From: Burkholderiaceae bacterium
GTDB taxonomy: Bacteria > Pseudomonadota > Gammaproteobacteria > Burkholderiales > Burkholderiaceae_C
Assembly: GCA_025458585.1 (NCBI GenBank)
Contig: JALOSD010000151.1
Coordinates: 1-5,654, forward strand
Direction: 5' to 3'
DNA length: 5,654 nucleotides
The position numbers and the translations under genes were made by a program. Of the stretch, positions 1 to 4,895 are shown in pieces. The notes beneath the pieces were generated by a model. It searched no databases and had not been told where the DNA came from. It saw only the letters and a program-made list of their open reading frames with translations. Positions within the stretch are counted from its first letter, which is position 1; every line of letters begins with the position of its first letter.

Positions 1-78
1 CGGCACCGCTGCGCCGCCGCTCGGGCGGCAGCGACAATCCGGCGCCCGCCGCCGTTCGCCGGCGCCCGCACGGGCCGC

Positions 79-1479
79 ATGAGCTTGCCGCTTCCGTCGC
101 CGTCCCCGCTCGCCACTCGCCTGCGCGCTGCCGCCGTCGCCACCGCAGCGGCCGTCGCGCTGCCGCCGATGGTCGCGTGGAGCCTGCCGCCGACGTCGAC
201 CTTCTTCAACCAGGCCTCGGCGCTCGGTCTGTGGGGCGTCGCGATTGCCGTCGCGTGGCCGGCGCTCGCCGGGCGCCACCTTGTGCGCGCGACGTGGCCG
301 CTGCTTACGGTCATCGCGACGGTTGCGCTGCTCGCGCTCGCCGGCTGGCTCGCCGGGCCGCTGCCGTCGAGTCTCGCGACGGCGCCGGTCGCCGTGCTGG
401 GGGCGGCTGCCGTCGCGCTGCTCGCCGGCGCCGCCGCGGGCCCGCGCGGGCCGATGCTGCAAGGTCTGCTGTGGGGGCTCGTGCTCGCCGGGCTCGCCAG
501 CGCGTGCGTGGCGCTGGTGCAGGTCTTCGCGCCCGGCTGGGCTGACGGCGAGCTCGTCGCGCGCACGACGATGCCCGGCCGTGCGCTGGGCAACCTGCGG
601 CAGCCGAACCACCTGGCGACGCTGCTGCTGTGGGCGGCGATCGCTCACGCGCGGCGCCGGCGGCGACCCGTCGAGCTCACGCTTCGCCGTCTGGGCCAAC
701 GCGTGGGCGCTCGTCGAGCAGCACCCTTGGACCGGTGTCGGCTTCGGGCGCTTCAACTTCGCGTGGTCGCTGACACCGTTCCCTGACCGCCCGGTCGCGT
801 TCTTCGACCACGTGCACAACCTGCCGCTGCAGTTCGCCGTCGAGCTCGGCGTGCCGCTGGCGCTGCTGCTGACGGCGCTGCTGCTGGTCGGCGGCGGGCG
901 ACGCGGCGCGACGCGCGCTGCTCGCGATGCTGCTGCTCGTCGGGCTGCACAGCCTGCTCGAGTACCCGCTGTGGTACGTGCACCTCCTGCTGCCCGCGTG
1001 CTGGATGTTCGGCGCCAGCCTGGCCCGCGCGCCTGACACGACCGCGGCGCCGGCGCGTCGCGCCGCCGGCACACCCGGCGCCGCTCGCGCAACGCATCGC
1101 CGACGGCCAGCGCGGCCTCGCCTTCGCCCACCACGCCCATTACGCTTCCGCGACCGCGGCGGCCACGCCGGTGGCGCTCAGGCTCGAGGCGATCGACCAC
1201 GCCGCCTACCACCTGCTCGACACGCGGCTGATGATCGCCTGGGCGCAAGCGCTCGACGAGGTCGGCGATGCGGACGGCGCGCGCCACCTCGCGCAGCGGC
1301 TGCGCGAGTTCCGCAACCCGGCGGCGCGCGCCTTCTTCTCGCCGTGCGACGACGCCGGCGTGCCCGACGAGACGACGCCGTTCCAGTGCCTGCCGCCCGC
1401 CGTCGAGCTCGGCTGGCGCGACTTCGTGCACCGCCGCGCAGGCGCGCTCGCTCAGCCGGGGTCGGATGCCACCCAGTGA
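79..1479 (+). pseudogene. pglL: Broken PglL/Wzy-type O-oligosaccharyltransferase or O-antigen ligase
   Basis: Intact relatives are inner-membrane enzymes that transfer or polymerise lipid-linked glycans (pilin O-glycosylation by PglL, O-antigen ligation or polymerisation). Four family segments are visible, in different frames. Frame 1 (79 to about 650) has the hydrophobic N-terminus and GNLRQPNHLATLLLWAAIA. Frame 2 (about 660-895) has HPWTGVGFGRFNFAWSLT and FFDHVHNLPLQFAVELG. Frame 3 (about 900-1035) has LLVGLHSLLEYPLWYVHLL. Frame 1 again (about 1081-1479) has the soluble C-terminal part with GQRGLAFAHHAHYA, LLDTRLMIAWAQAL and LREFRNPAARAFFSPC. The membrane block expected between the QPNH and HPWTG motifs is absent, and the other two joins are also short. 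The whole spans about 467 codons, against roughly 550-600 residues for the family (recalled). ATG 79 fits the N-terminus, but its frame is open back to base 1, so an upstream start is possible. No clear ribosome binding site is visible. The choice between PglL and Wzy/WaaL is uncertain. Sequencing or assembly error could explain part of the damage. Confidence 0.82.
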
Positions 1480-1940
1480 CCCGACTTGCCGCCGAGCTTC
1501 TCGAGCAGGCGCACTTCGGTGATCACCATGCCGCGGTCGACCGCCTTGCACATGTCGTAGACCGTCAGCAGCCCGACCTGCACCGCGGTGAGCGCCTCCA
1601 TCTCGACGCCGGTGCGCCCGAGCGTCTCGACCTGCGCCGTGCAGTGCACGGCGTGCGCCGCCTCGTCGAGCGCGAAGTCGACGGCGACTTTCGTCAGCGC
1701 GAGGGGGTGGCACAGCGGGATCAGGTCGGCGGTGCGCTTGGCGCCCTGGATGGCCGCGATGCGCGCGATGCCGATCACGTCGCCCTTCTTCGTCGTGCCG
1801 CCTGCGACGAGCGCGAAGGTCGCCGGCTGCATGCGGATCGTGCCGGTGGCGCGGGCGACGCGGTGCGTCGCCTCCTTCGCCCCGACGTCGACCATGTGCG
1901 CCTGGCCGTGGCGGTCGAAGTGGGTCAGCGGGGTGTTCAT
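1452..1940 (-). CDS. moaC: Cyclic pyranopterin monophosphate synthase MoaC
   Basis: MoaC works with MoaA in the first step of molybdenum cofactor synthesis, converting the 3',8-cyclo-GTP intermediate to cyclic pyranopterin monophosphate in the cytoplasm. The 162-residue product is full length for the family (about 160). Hallmarks are MVDVGAKEATHRVA near the N-terminus, KKGDV (51-55), LIPLCHPL (73-80), GRTGVEMEALTAV (108-120) and YDMCKAVD (128-135). By alignment from memory with E. coli MoaC, the catalytic-site residues K51, H77, E112, D128 and K131 correspond to K52, H78, E113, D129 and K132 here, and all are present. The ATG at 1940-1938 gives the expected N-terminus (MNTPLTHFD). There is no strong Shine-Dalgarno sequence. 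The 3' end overlaps the tail of the convergent broken pglL-like gene by 28 bp, and the gene diverges from the bepA-like gene across 105 bp. No other moa gene is in the window. Confidence 0.97.
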   Translation of the reverse strand: MNTPLTHFDRHGQAHMVDVGAKEATHRVARATGTIRMQPATFALVAGGTTKKGDVIGIARIAAIQGAKRTADLIPLCHPLALTKVAVDFALDEAAHAVHCTAQVETLGRTGVEMEALTAVQVGLLTVYDMCKAVDRGMVITEVRLLEKLGGKSGHWVASDPG

Positions 1941-1970
1941 CCGGAAACGATCGGGCAACGGGGCAGTGAG

Positions 1971-1976
1971 ATGATA
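1971..1976 (-). promoter_or_regulatory. Candidate -10 box for moaC
   Basis: On the minus strand, bases 1976 to 1971 read TATCAT, a 5/6 match to the sigma-70 -10 consensus TATAAT in otherwise very GC-rich DNA. Transcription would begin near 1964, giving a leader of about 24 nt before the moaC ATG. No good -35 box is visible at 15-18 bp spacing. That region is occupied by the palindrome at 1982-2004, so an activator or repressor site is possible. Motif match only. Confidence 0.3.
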
Positions 1977-1981
1977 GCGAC

Positions 1982-2004
1982 GCCGGCGGGTTGAACCCGG
2001 CGGC
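1982..2004. repeat. Imperfect palindrome between moaC and the bepA-like gene
   Basis: Two 11-base arms, GCCGGCGGGTT (1982-1992) and AACCCGGCGGC (1994-2004), are inverted repeats with one mismatch around a single central base. A one-base centre makes a DNA-binding dyad more natural than an RNA hairpin. It sits about 42 bp upstream of the moaC ATG and about 41 bp upstream of the bepA-like TTG, so it could affect either gene. The centre contains TTGAAC (1991-1996, +), a weak -35-like match for the bepA-like gene without a convincing -10. A chance palindrome is possible at this GC content. Confidence 0.35.
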
Positions 2005-2045
2005 TCGACCACGATCGAACCGGGCGTCACCATGCCCGCGCACGC

Positions 2046-3608
2046 TTGACCAAGACCCCCCTCGTTCACCTGCTCGCGGCGGCGCTGATCGCCACCGGGC
2101 TGCCGGTGTCGGCGCCGCAGGCGCAGGTGCGCCTGCCCTCGCTCGGTGACTCGGTGTCCGACGATTTCGGCGTCGGCGCCGAGCGGCGCCTGGGCGAGCG
2201 CATCATGCGCGAGATCCGGCGCGACCCGGCCTATCTCGACGATCCGCCGCTGCTCGACTACGTGCAGTCGCTCTGGGCGCCGCTGCTGGAGGTGGCGCGC
2301 GCGCGCGGCGACATCGGCCCCGACACCGACCCGGCGTTCGCTTGGGAGGTGTTCCTCGTGCGCGACCGCAGCGTCAACGCGTTCGCGCTGCCGGGCGGCT
2401 TCGTCGGCGTGCACCTCGGGCTGATCGCGATGACGACGGCGCGCGACGAGCTCGCGTCGGTGATGGCGCACGAGCTGGCGCACGTCACGCAGCGCCACAT
2501 CGCACGCGGCATGACGAACGCGCAGCAGCAGAGCCTGGTCGGCCTGGCGGCGATGATCCTCGGCATGCTCGCGGCGACCCGTGCCGGCGGCGCCGACGTG
2601 GCGCAGGCCGTGATCGTCGGCAGCCAGGCGGCGATGGCGCAGGGCCAGCTCAACTACTCGCGCGACATGGAACGCGAGGCCGACCGCATCGGCTGGGGCA
2701 TGTTCGTCGGCGCCGGCTTCGCGCCGTCGGGCATGGCGAACATGTTCGAGCGCCTCGACCAGGCGTCGCGGCTCGTCGACAACAACGCCTTCCCGTACCT
2801 GCGCACGCACCCGCTGACGGTCGAGCGCATCGGCGAGGCACGCGCGCGGCTCGAAGGCATCGACGCGCCCTCCTCGCCGGCGGCGAACGTGTTCGAGCAC
2901 GCGCTGATGCGCGTGCGCGCCCGCGTGCTGATGGACACCCGCGTCGAGGCGCTGCGCCGCGTGCAGGACCTGCAGCCGGCGGCCGACGCGACGCCGGTCG
3001 ACCGGCTGGCCGTGCTCTACGGCAACGCGCTCGCGTCGCTGCTGCTGCGCGAGCCGGCGGCGGCCGAGCGCTCGATCGCCGACGCCCGCCGCCTGCTCGC
3101 CACGAGCCCGCTGCGCGACGCGCAGGACCGGCGCGCCTACCGCGCGCTGACGCTGCTCGACGCCGAGGTGCGCATCGTCCGCGGCGACGCGGCGTCGGCG
3201 CTCGCGCTGCTCGACGCCGAGCGCTACGCCGGGCGCCCGCTCCTGCTCGCGCGCGCGCAGGCCGCGCTCGCGGCGTCGCGCGCCGGCGCGCCGCCCGAGG
3301 CGTTGCAGCGCAGCGTCGAGGCGCTGCAGACCTGGGTCGCCGAGCGGCGCGACGACGCGCTCGCGTGGGCGACGCTCGCGCAGTGCGCGGCCCAGCTCGG
3401 CCAGCCGCTGCGCGCGGTCCGCGCCGAGGCCGAGTCGCGCGCCGCGCTCGGCGACCTGACCGGCGCGATCGACCGCCTGCGCGCCGGCCAGCGCCTCGCG
3501 CGCACCGAAGGCGCGGGCGAGTTCATCGAGCTGTCGGTGATCGACGCGCGCCTGCGCGAGCTCGAGGCCGAGCGCCGGCGGCTGGTCGAGGAATCGCGCC
3601 GCGGCTGA
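2046..3608 (+). CDS. bepA: BepA-like periplasmic M48 metalloprotease with TPR domain
   Basis: BepA (formerly YfgC) is a periplasmic zinc protease and chaperone that monitors outer-membrane beta-barrel assembly, notably LptD. The 520-residue product begins with a signal peptide (about 1-26, hydrophobic core LLAAALIATGLPV). The M48 domain (about 35-270) has H142-E-L-A-H146 in VMAHELAHVTQRH, the third zinc ligand E211 in READRIG, and H255 in THPL, matching the inhibitory fourth ligand described for E. coli BepA. The INAFA-like segment appears as VNAFALPGGFVGVH. Residues about 285-515 are an alanine/leucine/arginine-rich helical region consistent with TPR repeats. Length is close to E. coli BepA (487). 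The start is TTG 2046, the only ATG/GTG/TTG codon between the in-frame stop at 1992-1994 and the conserved protein. No Shine-Dalgarno sequence is visible. An out-of-frame ATG at 2032 opens a five-codon ORF (MPAHA) whose TGA overlaps this TTG. A one-base deletion that separated the true ATG from the gene is an alternative. It is probably transcribed alone. Confidence 0.93.
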   Translation: MTKTPLVHLLAAALIATGLPVSAPQAQVRLPSLGDSVSDDFGVGAERRLGERIMREIRRDPAYLDDPPLLDYVQSLWAPLLEVARARGDIGPDTDPAFAWEVFLVRDRSVNAFALPGGFVGVHLGLIAMTTARDELASVMAHELAHVTQRHIARGMTNAQQQSLVGLAAMILGMLAATRAGGADVAQAVIVGSQAAMAQGQLNYSRDMEREADRIGWGMFVGAGFAPSGMANMFERLDQASRLVDNNAFPYLRTHPLTVERIGEARARLEGIDAPSSPAANVFEHALMRVRARVLMDTRVEALRRVQDLQPAADATPVDRLAVLYGNALASLLLREPAAAERSIADARRLLATSPLRDAQDRRAYRALTLLDAEVRIVRGDAASALALLDAERYAGRPLLLARAQAALAASRAGAPPEALQRSVEALQTWVAERRDDALAWATLAQCAAQLGQPLRAVRAEAESRAALGDLTGAIDRLRAGQRLARTEGAGEFIELSVIDARLRELEAERRRLVEESRRG

Positions 3609-3769
3609 GCGCCGCGGCTCCGCGCCGACCTGCGTCGGCCTGGACGGCGCGACCGCGTGAGCGGCGGCGAAGGCTCATGTCGGCTCGCTCGACGTGAAGG
3701 CGGCGCAGCCGCCGGCCGCAGCCAAGGGGCCGAGCTCTGCGAGGCCGCGGCCTGCAAGGCTGACGCCGT
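3609..3769. other. Convergent intergenic spacer with short GC-rich hairpins
   Basis: This spacer separates the tail-to-tail ends of the bepA-like gene and the holin-family gene. It contains a perfect inverted repeat GGCGGC/GCCGCC (3699-3704 and 3708-3713, 3-nt loop). An 8-base direct repeat GCCGCGGC occurs at 3599-3606, crossing into the bepA-like stop, and at 3611-3618. Neither hairpin is followed by a T tract on either strand, so I do not call a classical terminator. No credible ORF or RNA gene was seen. Confidence 0.4.
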
Positions 3770-4126
3770 TCAGCGACGGCGGCCGAACAGCCGCTCCATC
3801 GCGGCGTCGATCACGAGGCTCATCAGCGTGTAGAGGATCGAGCCGAGCAGCGCGGCGCCGAAGCCGGTGACGTTGAAGTTGTCGAGCATCGACGCCGCGG
3901 CCCAGAACATCAGCGCGTTGACGACGAACAGGAACAGGCCGAGCGTGACGAGCGTGATCGGCAGCGTCAGCAGCACGAGGATAGGCCGCACGAGCGTGTT
4001 CAGCAGGCCGAGCACGAGCGCGGCCCACAGCGCCGACGCGTAGCTCGTGACCTGCACGCCGGGATACAGCGTCGCGACCAGCAGCAGCGCGCACGCGAGC
4101 AGGAACCAGCGAAGGATCAGCACCAT
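3770..4126 (-). CDS. Phage holin family / YvlD-like four-helix inner-membrane protein
   Basis: The 118-residue product is almost entirely hydrophobic, with four likely membrane segments at about 2-21, 28-44, 50-75 and 86-106 and a basic tail ending FGRRR. The motifs NTLVRPIL (43-50) and LPITLVTLGLF (55-65), and the general spacing, are typical of the small membrane proteins annotated as 'phage holin family' (Pfam PF04020, YvlD-like). Despite the name, these are common chromosomal proteins without demonstrated lysis activity, and nothing nearby is phage-like. Their biochemical function is unknown. ATG 4126-4124 gives a complete first helix. No Shine-Dalgarno sequence is evident. A weak sigma-70-like pair on the minus strand (TCGAGA at 4162-4157, 18-bp spacer, TATGCT at 4138-4133) would put transcription start almost on the ATG, so a leaderless mRNA is conceivable but speculative. 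The gene is convergent with the bepA-like gene and divergent from the H1-like gene. Confidence 0.88.
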   Translation of the reverse strand: MVLILRWFLLACALLLVATLYPGVQVTSYASALWAALVLGLLNTLVRPILVLLTLPITLVTLGLFLFVVNALMFWAAASMLDNFNVTGFGAALLGSILYTLMSLVIDAAMERLFGRRR

Positions 4127-4195
4127 CGAGCCAGCATAGCACCGGGGTCGCGGCGATCTCGAAGCGGGTGCCGCAACCGCGCACCGGGCACGGCG

Positions 4196-4278
4196 AAACG
4201 CCTTCTCTGATGCCTGGGTGCGACACCGCGGGCCGCAAGGCGCACTCGCGCGTGTTTTCCGAGGGAAAACGCCTTCTC
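4196..4278 (+). repeat. 12-bp direct repeat pair upstream of the H1-like gene
   Basis: AAACGCCTTCTC occurs at 4196-4207 and again, exactly, at 4267-4278, with starts 71 bp apart in the divergent intergenic region. The second copy overlaps both the right arm of the inverted repeat at 4254-4270 and the candidate -35 box at 4274-4279. The pair could be binding sites for one regulator or the remnant of a small duplication. No other copy was noticed in the window. Confidence 0.5.
4254..4270. repeat. Perfect inverted repeat, candidate operator
   Basis: GTTTTCC (4254-4260) and GGAAAAC (4264-4270) are perfect 7-base inverted repeats around GAG. The A/T runs stand out in this GC-rich region. The site lies just upstream of the candidate -35 box for the H1-like gene, where an activator or upstream-element-like sequence would act. 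It lacks a following T run, so it does not look like a terminator. The function is inferred from position only. Confidence 0.4.
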
Positions 4279-4302
4279 AACGTGTGACGCGGGCATTACC
4301 AT
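4274..4302 (+). promoter_or_regulatory. Candidate sigma-70 promoter of the H1-like/SWIB gene
   Basis: TTCTCA (4274-4279) and TACCAT (4297-4302) each match the -35 (TTGACA) and -10 (TATAAT) consensus at 4 of 6 positions, with an ideal 17-bp spacer. Transcription would start near 4309, leaving a leader of about 85 nt before ATG 4395. It is the best promoter-like pair I found in this intergenic region. It is a by-eye consensus match without experimental support. Confidence 0.35.
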
Positions 4303-4381
4303 TCGCGCCGCAGGGTGCCAGCGAGAAACGGCGGTCCACGAGGCTTCCACCCACACCCGGCACATCAACCGTTCACTTGAT

Positions 4382-4387
4382 GGAGAG
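4382..4387 (+). promoter_or_regulatory. Shine-Dalgarno sequence of the H1-like/SWIB gene
   Basis: GGAGAG lies 7 nt upstream of ATG 4395, the clearest ribosome binding site in the window. It settles the start: an in-frame ATG at 4380-4382 overlaps this element and has no such site of its own. The strong site suggests high expression, as expected for an abundant DNA-binding protein. Confidence 0.8.
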
Positions 4388-4394
4388 ATTTCAA

Positions 4395-4817
4395 ATGGCA
4401 ACTGCGAAGAAGGCGCCGGCGAAGAAGGCCGCGGCCAAGAAGGCCCCGGCGAAGAAGGCGGCACCGGCCAAGAAGGCGCCGGCCAAGAAGGCACCGGCGA
4501 AGAAGGCCGCACCGGCCAAGAAGGCGCCGGCCAAGAAGGCAGCCGTGAAGAAGGCTCCGGCGAAGAAGCGCGCCCCGAGCGCCGCGTTCATGAAGGCGAT
4601 GACGCCGAGCGACGCGCTGGCCGCGATCATCGGCAAGGGTCCCTACCCGCGCACCGAGGTGACCAAGCGCGTGTGGGACTACATCAAGAAGAACAAGCTG
4701 CAGGACGAGGTCAACAAGCGGATGATCAACGCCGACGCCAAGCTGAAGGAGATCTTCAAGAAGGCGCAGGCGTCGATGTTCGAGATGACGAAGATGATCA
4801 ACGACCACCTGAAGTGA
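4395..4817 (+). CDS. Histone H1-like tail fused to a SWIB/MDM2 domain
   Basis: The 140-residue product has two parts. Residues 1-60 form a highly basic tail of AKKAP/AKKAA repeats with eleven KK doublets (first K at 5, 10, 15, 20, 26, 31, 36, 42, 47, 52 and 57), resembling the C-terminal tail of eukaryotic histone H1 and bacterial HctB- or AlgP-type proteins. Residues about 62-140 match a SWIB domain: LAAIIGKGPYPRTEV, KRVWDYIKKNKLQD, MINADAKLKEIF and FEMTKMINDHL. SWIB domains occur in eukaryotic SWI/SNF chromatin-remodelling subunits and MDM2, and in some bacteria including Chlamydia and many proteobacteria. The tail should bind DNA through charge. The SWIB partner in bacteria is unknown. A nucleoid-associated role is inferred. 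ATG 4395 is chosen over in-frame ATG 4380 because of the Shine-Dalgarno position and the MATAKKAPAKK N-terminus. The gene is monocistronic, followed by a hairpin terminator. Confidence 0.93.
   Translation: MATAKKAPAKKAAAKKAPAKKAAPAKKAPAKKAPAKKAAPAKKAPAKKAAVKKAPAKKRAPSAAFMKAMTPSDALAAIIGKGPYPRTEVTKRVWDYIKKNKLQDEVNKRMINADAKLKEIFKKAQASMFEMTKMINDHLK
4404..4568 (+). repeat. In-gene 15/18-bp tandem repeat coding the AKKAP tail
   Basis: Degenerate tandem units of 15 bp, two of them lengthened to 18 bp by an extra alanine codon, encode A4 to K58 of the H1-like protein. Nearly every unit contains AAGAAGGC, so the repeats are similar at DNA level as well as protein level. Recombination or slippage between in-frame units could change tail length without breaking the gene. 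Confidence 0.85.
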
Positions 4818-4827
4818 GGGCGTGACG

Positions 4828-4841
4828 GGCGCCGCGGCGCC
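4828..4841. repeat. Short hairpin downstream of the H1-like gene
   Basis: GGCGC (4828-4832) and GCGCC (4837-4841) pair around a CGCG loop, 10 nt after the stop codon of the H1-like gene. No T tract follows. It may stabilise the mRNA 3' end or be incidental to the GC-rich sequence. The stronger terminator lies just downstream. Confidence 0.3.
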
Positions 4842-4856
4842 TGTGCGATCCATGCG

Positions 4857-4889
4857 AGGCCGGTGCGCTGCACCGGCCTTCTCGTTTCT
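4857..4889 (+). terminator. Rho-independent terminator after the H1-like gene
   Basis: A perfect 10-bp stem, AGGCCGGTGC (4857-4866) and GCACCGGCCT (4870-4879), with a GCT loop, is followed by a T-rich stretch TCTCGTTTCT (4880-4889). It lies about 40 nt after the H1-like stop and 7 bp before the end of the convergent amidohydrolase gene. The hairpin could also act on transcripts from the opposite strand, but no T run follows it there. The T stretch is interrupted, so efficiency is uncertain. Confidence 0.75.
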
Positions 4890-4895
4890 GCGTGC

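Noticed and set aside
8..32. Possible hairpin GCTG..GCCGCC / GGCGGCAGC before the pglL-like gene, possibly an upstream terminator
   Set aside because: It needs a 2-nt bulge, has no T tract, and such pairing is common by chance in sequence this GC-rich.
33..38. GACAAT as a -10 box for the pglL-like gene
   Set aside because: It matches 4 of 6 consensus bases, but the correctly spaced upstream bases 10-15 (TGCGCC) do not resemble a -35 box.
2..82. End of an upstream gene in frame 2 with an ATGA overlap at 79-82
   Set aside because: Only 26 codons of low-complexity A/R/P-rich sequence are visible, with nothing recognisable. All three forward frames are nearly open here.
927..1994. Long frame-3 forward ORF continuing past the pglL fragment across moaC
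   Set aside because: After about 1040 its translation is arginine/alanine-rich nonsense and it is antisense to the intact moaC. Only its first part is a pglL remnant.
1941..2900. Upstream extension of moaC on the minus strand to a 482-residue protein
   Set aside because: The added 320 residues are antisense to the bepA-like gene and low complexity. MoaC is complete from ATG 1940.
2342..3697. Long +1-shifted ORF inside the bepA-like gene
   Set aside because: Its product is an Arg/Ala-rich shadow typical of GC-rich codons, lacking any motif, while the overlapping frame has full M48 zinc ligands.
3770..4126. Prophage or lysis cassette suggested by the 'holin' family name
   Set aside because: No endolysin, spanin, integrase or structural phage gene is nearby, and this family is widespread on bacterial chromosomes.
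4391..4636. Minus-strand ORF coding a hydrophobic AGAFLAGA repeat protein
   Set aside because: It is the exact antisense of the lysine/alanine tail repeats of the H1-like gene, so its regular hydrophobic pattern is a by-product.
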